Position numbers and translations under genes: made by a program
Assembly (NCBI GenBank): GCA_948144175.1
Contig: CANXME010002652.1
Coordinates: 186,001-250,000 of the forward strand
Reading direction: 5' to 3'
DNA length: 64,000 bases
Origin: Closterium sp. NIES-65
Lineage: Eukaryota; Streptophyta; Zygnematophyceae; Desmidiales; Closteriaceae
Shown: piece after piece, positions 13,671-23,500 of the stretch
How the letters are laid out: the number at the start of each line of letters is the position of its first letter
Numbering within the stretch: position 1 is the stretch's first letter
Notes under the pieces: model-generated
The model's database searches: none
Told to the model about the DNA's origin: nothing
What the model saw: the letters and a program-made list of their open reading frames with translations, nothing else

Positions 13671-16600
13671 GGGGGGAGGATGTATATGTTGCCAGCATTC
13701 TCCGCACCATCACGGATAAGGTGGGGCGGAAGAATATGGTGGCGGTGTACCGGCGGCCAAGCAGATCGCGACTTCTTGCCCGCATGCTGAGCACGTGCCG
13801 TGGGCCACGCACGTGCTAGACCTGTTAATGGAAGAGGAGAGGAGAGGAGAGGAAGGCGAAGGCGGCCGTAGAGAGGGCGGGGGAGATGATTAACTACGTG
13901 CGCAACCACCACTTCACCCGCGCTTTCATGTGGAGCCCACTACTGACCGGGGGAAGTGGAAATATGTGTTGAATACTGTGTGGGGCGAGGGCTGACGCAT
14001 CTTGTGCTAAGCAATGAACGAAAGGAGAGGGAAAGCAGGCTGCGGGAGACACATTCAGGGGTTATGCGATGGATGAGGGGTGGAAGAAGGTGGCTGATTT
14101 ATTCGTGTCTCTCATGCAGCTGCCCTTCACGGCCATGCGGGCCGCATACTGAACTGCTGAAGGGATGATGGGCGAGCTGTATGATATCATGCTAACCGAA
14201 GACATGCACGACAATTTGGACGCCGCCGACGGAGGCGGTGGAAATCACGGATTGTGAAGGACAAGTGGCACAACTTGCTACCCTGCCCCATGCACGTGGT
14301 TGGTCAAAAAGGAGGAGGGGATCTTCAGGGTAAAAATCGACTCGGCCCCGTCGAGTTTTTCCAGCGGATTCTCGAACTCGAAACTCGTCCCGTAACGAGT
14401 CCCCCGAACGAGTCGAGTTCTGACTGAAGCTCGGCTCAATGCACATGTGTAACCCAAAGCACAAGTAGTAGGCCACACTAATTGAGTGCTAGGGTAGGAG
14501 CCATGTAAATAGGTGATGAGAGAAACATTTGACCAGACATGTGTCATAATACAAACCATAGAGCAGGTTGGGTCGTGGTGAAGCTTATTTGAGCACTCTC
14601 TTGTTCGGCATGTTGTCAATTTTGTACTTTCCTAGATAAGAAAGCTCATAGTTCTTGAGTATTAATTGTCTATGCATCTGCTTCCTGACCTTTTAATCTC
14701 AGGGATGTTTCAATGAACCAGCTTTCAGGAAGCATTCCTGCCAGTGTCAGTGCTCTCACTCAGGCCACTACCTTGTAAGTCGCACATAAGTTGGCAAAAC
14801 TTCTTATCCAGGCACATGAGCACCTGGTCGGGCCAGTTCGGCCCGGGTTGAATTGGACTGGGCCGGCAAAGAAGGCGGGCCAAACCATGTTCGGCCCGCC
14901 CCACGCCAAACTATGTTCGGTCCTGATGGATAACAATGTTCAGCCCGCCCCGGGCCAACAATGGTGCGCACTCAAGTTCTAGTCAAAGATGGATAAATAA
15001 GTCAACAGCTCAATGTCAAGGGCAATGTCAAGTCAAGGACATGCAAAACTAAGCCTGAGAGCCCACCAAGTCCTCATGCAACTTCCCCAATCCCCCCTCC
15101 TCCCGCCACAGCAACAGCCTCCTCCACATCCCCTTTGTCGAGCCCTTCTCCCTCCAGCTCCAACTCTGGTGGTGACTGCTCACCACTGCGTCTGAACCCT
15201 CGCCCCTTAAAATATGGCGTGCTGGCCTCGAACCCAAAGTGTTCCCAACGAACACTCTGGGAACTTGAAATCCTAGGTGTTTGAATGTGTTCGGGATGAA
15301 CACTCGAGTGTTCGTCCTGAACTATTTTGGGCCAAAAAAAACAACTGTTCGGTTCGACTCGAACATGTTCTAGCTGTTCTAACCGAACAGGAATTCCCAG
15401 CTGGACACGTAACAAACCGCCATGGTCCGAACTGAATTCAGCCAATGCATGGTGTACAATCCTCGTATTCCTTTGTGGCCCGCACTATTTGATGACCGGT
15501 ATGAATATTCTAGCTTTCCTCTTCCTTCTTCCTCTTGGCATCACACTCCTTGTTCCCCTATGCAGAAATCTCCATAACAATCTGCTCACTGGTTTCATTC
15601 CTGCTGAGATTGGTAACATGACAAAACTAATAATTTTGTAAGCCTGTTGAACTCTCCTACTTGGTTCTCCCTGTTCATATGCTATAGGTGAGCAGAAAGC
15701 GCATTGGAGTTTTGTTTTTCATGTTTTGGTTCGAGGCAAACAGGGTTAAGTTCATAGCTGTGAATGTCATGCATTGCATGGACGAACATCGAGCAAGCAG
15801 CGCTTCGAATGGGTCCTGTCCGCCTGTGTGATATTTTAAAGAATTTCAGATTCAGGTCAGAATTTCAGAATTACAGATAATTCGTGTGTATGTTCAAAAC
15901 GAACCAGCACCGTGCGCAGTTTGGGTGGACTCGATGTCAGCCCGGCCATCAGAGCAAAACTGTTTGAGACATGTGTGGCACTCTGGGTTATCCTTCTGTT
16001 ACTTCGAATGTGACGCTTGTAATCTCTGCGTATGCATCAGCAACAGCCAATCCAGTGACAAATTGGTTCTTGCCCGCTTGAATAAAATATAACCAGATGG
16101 ATTCGAGCTAGGACTAGTTTGATTTGAACTGGCTTCTACCCGACCAGTCAAACCGGTCCGGGTTATAAGGAACGAATCATGAAGCTGCATGCGTACACAC
16201 GTTTAAATCAGTTTGGCTTTGTCTGAAAAAGACCAGAACAGCCTGGTTAAACATCAACATACAAATTTAGACCCAAACGAGTTTGCTTCGAACTAGGTCG
16301 AACTGAACTGAACCTACCGTCGGTTCTATGCTCATCTTTAAAAGGTTATAGAGCAGAAGGTAAATAAATACGGTTTTCTTATTTCACGGTAAGTTTTTTA
16401 CGGTCTGTTTTATGCGGTAATTTTCCAAATTATCGGCGTTTTTTTGTTAGAGAACTGTTGTCACCAAGAAAAACAAGGAAAAAACAAGGTCGGATACATG
16501 TTCAATCATGCCCACAATTGCACGCATGCAAAGAGGGGTCCGTCCTCTTCATCCTTGTACCTTTCGCCATCAATTTGGTCCCACACATCGGCCGTTCTTT

Positions 16601-19502
16601 TCTCAGACAAAAAACACCTCCTGGAACCGTTTTAAACCGTTTTTTATGGTCGTTTTTTACAATACCGTTTTTTACGGTAAATTTTCATTTATACGGTCGT
16701 TTTTTTTTTTCCTGCCAGGTTGGGGTGAGACCCCAACTGATCATAGGGCGTGTTCAGCATATGGTTTCGGGTTTAGGGTTGTATTCTCTCCTCCTAATCC
16801 TCTCCTCTAACCCTCTCTATAGGCACAAGCAGATGGACGAACTTGGTTTGGCTCAAGTCGGGCCGAACTAGCAAAGTTTGGCTTTTGATGCTTGCCTGAA
16901 AGTCGAACCGGGTCGGTTCGTCCAAGCCACGGCCGTGAAGTTTGCAAGTCAATCAAATAAGTGAACTGAGTCAGGACCGCTCACTTACGCAACCTGCTAC
17001 AGTTGGGCAACATGTTCGCTCTTCCTGATTCTCTCGATCTATCCGCTCCCTCCGACCTGATTCTCTTTTTCTATCCTTCCCGTCGCTCCTCTAACATCCT
17101 TCCGTCTCACCACCATGGCCACCAGGTCACTCGCCTTCAACCAGCTGTATGGGAGCATACCAAGCACTCTCACCCAGCTCACGCAGCTGACACTCTTGTA
17201 CGAACCACACATTACCTCACTCTTTTTCGCTGGCTCTGGCGGTTTCCCTCTCAATACCGATTTGTTGAAGCACTAACCGGTTTTTTTTTTATCTAAGCGC
17301 GAGTTTGTTTCAATGACTGTTGTCTGCGAGCAAGCCGCTTATCGATCAAAGAGTTTGGGGTCACTTAGCTATGACGGAGTGAGGGTGCAGAATGCTAACT
17401 TGGGAGAAAGAATGCTGGCAGAGCTTTGATATCTGAGTCCCATCAGCCTATTTAGAGTCGCAAAAAGTCTGTGCAAAAAACTATCTTAGTTGACCTGTTG
17501 AGCCGGAAGTTTGCTCGTCTACGAGCGCTGTCGCAAGCGCTGTGACGAGACGACGAGCCCACGGCCGGCCGGCTCGACGAGTCAGCTCATCTCGAGCCTG
17601 ACTAGCCTCTGAAAATTCCGGCTTGGCTCGCTGATTCGACAAGCCCTTGACTCGGATTCCTGCTCAGGCCTAGCTTGACTTGAGGTGAGCGGAAAATGGA
17701 ACCAGTGCCCTTCTTTTTCACATTTTGGTTCGAGGCAAACTGGGTCAGGGTTCGTCTTCAACTGGTTGATGTTCCGGTTGTGAATGGCATGCATTGCATC
17801 GAACTGGTTCAGCACGTCGAATGGACAGCACTGCGACAGGGACCTATTCGGCTCTGGACCACCCGTGCGACTTCTAGGGAGTTTCAGGGCAGATTTGAAG
17901 TCCAACGTTTTTGTCAAATAGGTCTTTTGTATGGTCAAAACCGAACCAGCATCGCGCACATGTTTGGTCGAAATGATTTCAGCCCGACCGTTAGATCCAA
18001 ACTATTTGAAACTGTTAGATTTAGCCCTCAATCTCATCTTTTGTATTTGCACTTTTTATATCATCGTTGAGTGTAGTGTTGTTTTATGTAGTTTGGGTGT
18101 TTCACCAACATCCCGACCTTACCCAAATGTGATTGACAGAAATCTCCAACCCATCAATTGGAGATTTCAGCCGACCTCATTGGGATTGCCCCCAATTCCC
18201 TCTGCACCCATCGTTTGCCCGTTTCAGATGTACTTATGAGCTTAAGGCTCATTACCTAATGTTTCCATTCTACCTCCAGTGACATCCATGTCTTTCTGGC
18301 CAAACCAAATGAAAGTAGGCATGAGCAGAAAGGCCCGACGGCTCGACCCAAGCCGTCCCATGTTTTTCATCGGGACGGGTCATGTTTCTGATTTAGCCGA
18401 CCCGGTGGTTCTGGGTTGGCTTTCTGGTCACGGGTCGGTTTGACACGAGACCCAAATTCGGCTAATGAATTTGGGTCACGCTGACCCGTTGGACGGGTCG
18501 GCACAACTTAAATTCGGGTTGGGTCGTGTTAAAATGTGACGGGCCTACGTTTCGCGACCCGACCCGCCTCTTTTAACCACTAGACTCATGCGCGTCCACT
18601 CAGGACAAGGGAGAACAAATGACAGTGCAGGGGGGGAAAGGAGGGTTGCCCTAACGGTCGACTAAGTCTGGTGTGCAACATGGCCAGATCTGGTCCAAAA
18701 TTTAGGTTCGCCCGCAGTCGAACCTGTTCGAACAAACCGAGCGAAGGTTTGGTTCGATTTTTATGTCCAGCCGTAATATCATAGTTCCGTCACTCCTGTT
18801 GGTTCACATTCTTGTAGCACCTTGCCTCATCTTGTCCGTCTTCAATCATTATTCGCCCTTCATTGTTCCCCCAACCTCATTGCAGTCCTGCCTCTTCTTT
18901 TGTTCTGTCTTCTCTTGTATCCTTTCACCTTCCAATAACCCTAGTGGTATTTTCTGTTTGGCTTTATTTGTTCATTCAGAGACGTTTCAAGCAACCAGCT
19001 ATCTGGCAGCATACCTGCTGCCATCAGCACACTCACCCAAATTTCTCACCTGTTAGTTACACTCTAATCTAGTGCAATCTCAGCAGAAGTTTTCTCGTGT
19101 TGAGCGTGAGCTAACAGCTTAAGGGGGCGCATGCATGGATTCAATTGTGAAGCACCCATTTACACCCATTTATCCTGTGTCTGAATGGATGGGTTGTGGT
19201 TCAAGTGTGGTTCAACTGGTGTGCCACATTCTTTTTTTATCGCAATCTCACCTCTTTCTCCTTACTTCCCTAGTTTCATAAACCATATCCAGCATTCCTC
19301 TCCTTCTCCTATGTCATGATACTAGGGGTCTTTTTTTATGGGGAAATCCTTTCGTCCTCCGCTGTGCTGCCCGTGGTAAAACCCCACCTGCTGGTCTGGT
19401 TCGTCGTACCTGCATTCTGCACAATGGCAGGTTGCTTGGGAGTAATCAGCTCACGGGTTCAATCCCTGTGGAAATTGGCTCTCTACTATCTCTGGCATCC
19501 CT
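5755..19502 (+). CDS. Leucine-rich-repeat exon array, 18 exons of 72 nt
   Basis: Eighteen exons each encode one 24-residue plant-type extracellular LRR (consensus N-Q-L-x-G-S-I-P). Exons: 5755-5826, 6266-6337, 7226-7297, 7474-7545, 7991-8062, 8379-8450, 8627-8698, 9107-9178, 10147-10218, 10657-10728, 10985-11056, 11517-11588, 12676-12747, 14703-14774, 15566-15637, 17126-17197, 18980-19051, 19431-19502. Each has AG before it and GT after it, is exactly 72 nt, has no stop or indel, and is phase 2 on both sides, so any exon can be spliced to any other. Four types recur: D (DVSSNQLSGSIPA), S (SLGSNQLTGSIPVEIG), T (SLANNQLTSSIPAGIG) and A (SLASNQLNGSIPADVG). One-LRR-per-72-nt-exon is known from plant LRR receptor kinases such as SERK and ERECTA. 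No signal peptide, membrane or kinase exon was found nearby. Each intron's use in mRNA is inferred. Confidence 0.85.
7044..8200 (+). repeat. T-A-D exon block, tandem copy 1
   Basis: Starts at CAATGGCTGATTGGAACCCC and ends at ACATGCATGCATT, immediately before copy 2. Contains LRR exons 7226-7297 (T), 7474-7545 (A) and 7991-8062 (D, NVSGNQLSGSIPAAIS). Confidence 0.9.
8201..9300 (+). repeat. T-A-D exon block, tandem copy 2
   Basis: Head-to-tail with the previous block: same start and end sequence, introns altered by small indels, exons 8379-8450, 8627-8698 and 9107-9178 unchanged in length. A partial third copy starting from the same CAATGGCTGA context carries only the T exon (12485-12780). Confidence 0.9.
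9985..10738 (+). repeat. D-S exon pair block, copy 2
   Basis: Contains LRR exons 10147-10218 (D, DVSSNQLSGSVPATIS) and 10657-10728 (S, SLRDNLLTGSIPVDIG). Runs from GTGGCTCGGATAGTT to CTCCTTTCTGCG, where the next copy begins. Confidence 0.85.
10739..11600 (+). repeat. D-S exon pair block, copy 3
   Basis: Tandem to copy 2, with exons 10985-11056 and 11517-11588 (SLGGNQLTGSIPVEIG). A more diverged fourth copy with exons 18980-19051 and 19431-19502 lies at about 18770-19560. Confidence 0.85.
13130..14280 (+). pseudogene. Decayed hAT transposase with DUF659-like core
   Basis: Broken frames on the plus strand give a recognisable order of DUF659/hAT segments: WRWHGVTVAFDMITGRYG followed by a stop, then VNKLEAVFVDAVG, DVYVASILRTITDKVG, EHVPWATHVLDLLMEE, then MINYVRNHHFTRAFMWSP. 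Frames change at least at the 30-G run (13640-13669) and again near 13770 and 13820. It lies in the intron between LRR exons 12676-12747 and 14703-14774. The left border is uncertain; the region 12780-13130 may be its N-terminal part but I do not recognise it. Confidence 0.65.
13640..13669 (+). repeat. Run of 30 G
   Basis: Uninterrupted G run inside the decayed hAT element, followed by more G-rich sequence to 13680. Such runs are error-prone in both replication and sequencing, so its length is not reliable. Confidence 0.9.
14775..17125. other. LRR introns with dispersed repeats
   Basis: Around exon 15566-15637 the introns hold sequence rich in CGAAC and GGCCCG at 14830-14960 and 15290-15430. 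A repeat at about 15686-15960 has a diverged copy at about 17690-18010 (shared TTTTGGTTCGAGGCAAAC). The segment 16370-16700 is built of TTTTTACGGT-like words. No further LRR exon was found here. Confidence 0.6.
18330..18560. repeat. GGGTC/GACCC-rich repeat, diverged copy
   Basis: GACGGGTC, CACGGGTCGG and CGACCCGACCCG words alternate in both orientations, as in 4560-4805. It lies in the intron before LRR exon 18980-19051. Confidence 0.6.
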
Positions 19503-20569
19503 GTAAGGCTCCTTTCTGCCACATAAGCATAAGTATGGGCTGAGCCGGCTCGTTATGAGCTGTGACAAGCCGGCGGGCTGAAAAGCCAAGCGGGAAACTC
19601 TGCTTGCCGAGCCGGACCTGCTGCTGCTGACCCGGATCGTCCATCGTTGGCAAGCTGGTCGCGGCAGTACGACTCGGCTCTTGATTTTCCACGAGCTGTG
19701 CCAGAAGTGCCCGTCGCCATTTACCCACCAGATCCACGTGGACAAGCCTTCGGGACAAGCTTGTCTAGTCCTATGTTGGGAAAAACGTGTTTCGCGTTTA
19801 GTACGCTTTCCGTATAAACGCTAGAGTTTATACGCAGTACGCTGGCCGGAGGGGGTCTGGTACGCACAGAAAAACGCTTGCCCGGGCAGCTAAATTCTTC
19901 TCCCGGGCAGGTTAAGATGCTAGGTCAAGAGACGGGAACGGGAGCTGCTGTAATAGGTTATCGTCGCAAGTGAAATTAGAAGGGGATCGAAGGGAAAAAC
20001 GACCTGACATTGAGCGGGGAGGATGAGTCTGGTTGAAGTTGGCAACAAAATTGGAAGGCATTGGTAATCGACATCACAAAAATGCGTGTGTCTGAAAATC
20101 ATCTGACATTCGCGGCAGCCTATCGTACGTTTGACAATCGTTTGAAAAACGTACAGGGAAACTCTAAAAAACGTTTGCCTTCGGCGGAATGTTTTCCAGT
20201 CACATTCTGAATGTTTGCTCCTAACTATTTCTTGCTTGTGCGCAGGATTAGGGTTCCGGGCCTAACAGATAGTCGAGCATGTCTCTTCGCGAGGGAGCAG
20301 ATAGCGAGAAATTTGATTCTCTCCAAGAATTCCTCGTTTAGTCTTTTGTGTACCATTTGTTACATTAATGACATTTGCACTTATGTTTCTTTGAATATGA
20401 TGATGTAATTTTCTCTATGTAAATAGTGCTTCCAAGAGTCATGTTTAACTATTTGAAGGAAATTTTACACCTATTATATTCTTACAAGGCCTAAAAAGAA
20501 CATAGTCAGGGAACAATTTCATGTTTACAAAAGTCACAATGCGTCAAAGTTCTCTACGTGTGCTAGACC
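19503..20569. other. Stretch without a gene
   Basis: Follows the last LRR exon, starting with the donor GTAAGG. Contains words such as GTATAAACGC and ACGTTTG repeated loosely (19780-20190) and A/T-rich sequence to 20560. No exon or RNA gene seen. Confidence 0.5.
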
Positions 20570-23500
20570 TCACCAAACGAATCTATTAAGAAGGCTCACT
20601 TCATTGTCCTCACATGAGGGAACAATGTGTACGAGACTGAGAATGCAGTCGACATCAATCACTGCAAAATCATCCTCGCCCTCTGTGGGTAGAAGGCGCT
20701 TGCATCCCGTTGACGGGCATAGTCGCTTGTCCTCGGTGTAATACTCCACGTATGCTCCGCGCCTCAGCTCCCCATCTTTGTTGTAGTGAAACAGGACAAG
20801 ACAACGGCCGTACCAGGGGGACCCCTTCCCTGCAGGGTTGATTGCAACAGATGAGAAGTTCTTCTCGCCCGGGCTAGCCTTGACAAACTGCCCCCTTGAC
20901 GTCCATTCCATCTTGTCGTGAGGCGGAATCGCAAGTGCCGTGTGCACCTGAAACCACGAGCATGAACCAAGACAATGTGAAAGCAGCGAAAGAGGCGGTG
21001 GAGAGCATAGCGAAAGGGGGAAATTGGCAAAGGGCTGGAGTGGGTGGAAAAGCAGGTTGGCGAGGGGGAAGGGGGGCTGGAGTGGGTGGAAAGCATTTTG
21101 GAGAGGGGGAAGGGGGGCTGGAGTGGGTGGAAAGCATGCAGGAGAGGGGGAAGGGGGGCTGGAGTGGGTGGAAAAGCATGCAGGAGAGGGGGAAGGGGGG
21201 CTGGAGTGGGTGGAAAGCATGCAGGAGAGGGGGAAGGGGGGCTGGAGTGGGTGGAAAGCATGCAGGAGAGGGGGAAGGGGGGCTGGAGTGGGTGGAAAGC
21301 ATGCAGGAGAGGGGGAAGTGGGGCTGGAGTGGGTGGAGAGCATGCAGGAGAGGGGGAATGGGGCCTGGAGTGGGTGGAAAGCATGCAAGAGAGGGGGAAT
21401 GGGGGCTAAGGTGGGTGGAAAGCATGCAGGAGAGGGGGAAGGGGGGCTGGAGTGGGTGGAAAGCATGCAGGAGAGGGGGAAGTGGGGCTGGAGTGGGTGG
21501 AAAGCATGCAGGAGAGGGGGAGGGGGGGCTGGAGTGGGTGGAAAGCCATGCAGGAGAGGGGGAAGTGGGGCTGGAGTGGGTGGAGAGCATGCAGGAGAGG
21601 GGGAACGGGGGCTGGAGTGGGTGGAAAGCATGCAAGAGAGGGGGAATGGGGGCTAAGGTGGGTGGAAAGCATGCAGGAGAGGGGGAAGGGGGGCTGGAGT
21701 GGGTGGAAAGCATGCAGGAGAGGGGGAAGTGGGGCTGGAGTGGGTGGAAAGCATGCAGGAGAGGGGGAGGGGGGGCTGGAGTGGGTGGAAAGCATGCAGG
21801 AGAGGGGGAAGTGGGGCTGGAGTGGTTGGAAAGCATGCAGGAGAGGGGGAATGGGGGCTGGAGTGGGTGGAAAGCATGCAGGAGAGGGGGAAGGGGGGCT
21901 AAAGTGGGTGGAAAACATGCAGGAGAGGGGGAAGGGGGGCTGGAGTGGGTGGAAAGCATGCAGGAGAGGGGGAAGTGCGGCTGGAGTGAGTGGAAAGCAT
22001 GCAGGAGAGGGGGAATGGGGGCTGGAGTGGGTGGAAAGCATGCAGGAGAGGGGGAAGGGGGGCTAAAGTGGGTGGAAAGCATGCAGGAGAGGGGGAAGGG
22101 GGGCTGGAGTGGGTGGAAAGCATGCAGGAGAGGGGGAAGTGCGGCTGGAGTGAGTGGAAAGCATGCAGGAGAGGGGGAAGGGGGGCTGGAGTGGGTGGAA
22201 AGCATGCAGGAGAGGGGGAAGTGGGGCTGGAGTGGGTGGAGAGCATGCAGGAGAGGGGGAAGGGGGGCTGGAGTGGGTGGAAAGCATGCAGGAGAGGGGG
22301 AAGGGGGGCTGGAGTGGGTGGAAAGCATGCAGGAGAGGGGGAAGGGGGGCTGGAGTGGGTGGAAAGCATGCAGGAGAGGGGGAAGTGGGGCTGGAGTGGG
22401 TGGAAAGCATGCAGGAGAGGGGGAAGGGGGACTGGAGTGGGTGGAAAGCATTTTGAAGAGGGGGAAGGGGGGCTGGAGTGGGTGGAAAGCATGCAGGAGA
22501 GGGGGAAAGGGGGCTGGAGTGGGTGGAAAGCATTTTGGAGAGGGGGAAGGGGGGCTGGAGTGGGTGGAAAGCATTTTGGAGAGGGGGAAGGGGGGCTGGA
22601 GTGGGTGGAAAGCATGCAGGAGAGGGGGAAGGGGGGCTGGAGTGGGTGGAAAAGCATGCAGGAGAGGGGGAAGGGGGGCTGGAGTGGGTGGAAAGCATGC
22701 AGGAGAGGGGGAAGGGGGGCTGGAGTGGGTGGAAAGCATGCAGGAGAGGGGGAAGTGCGGCTGGAGTGAGTGGAAAGCATGCAGGAGAGGGGGAAGGGGG
22801 GCTGGGGTGGGTGGAAAGCATGCAGGAGAGGGGGAAGGGGGGCTGGAGTGAGTGGAAAGCATGCAGGAGAGGGGGAAGTGGGGCTGGAGTGGGTGGAAAG
22901 CATGCAGGAGAGGGGGAAGGGGGGCTGGAGTTGGTGGAAAGCATGCAGGAGAGGGGGAAGTGGGGCTGGAGTGGGTGGAAAGCATGCAGGAGAGGGGGAA
23001 TGGGGGCTGGAGTGGGTGGAAAGCATGCAGGAGAGGGGGAATGAGGGCTAAGGTGGGTGGAAAGCATGCAGGAGAGGGGGAAGGGGGGCTGGAGTGGGTG
23101 GAAAGCATGCAGGAGAGGGGGAAGTGGGGCTGGAGTGGGTGGAGAGCATGCAGGAGAGGGGGAAGGGGGGCTGGAGTGGGTGGAAAGCATGCAGGAGAGG
23201 GGGAAGGGGGGCTGGAGTGGGTGGAAAGCATGCAGGAGAGGGGGAAGGGGGGCTGGAGTGGGTGGAAAGCATGCAGGAGAGGGGGAAGTGGGGCTGGAGT
23301 GGGTGGAAAGCATGCAGGAGAGGGGGAAGGGGGGCTGGAGTGGGTGGAAAGCATTTTGAAGAGGGGGAAGGGGGGCTGGAGTGGGTGGAAAGCATGCAGG
23401 AGAGGGGGAAAGGGGGCTGGAGTGGGTGGAAAGCATTTTGGAGAGGGGGAAGGGGGGCTGGAGTGGGTGGAAAGCATTTTGGAGAGGGGGAAGGGGGGCT

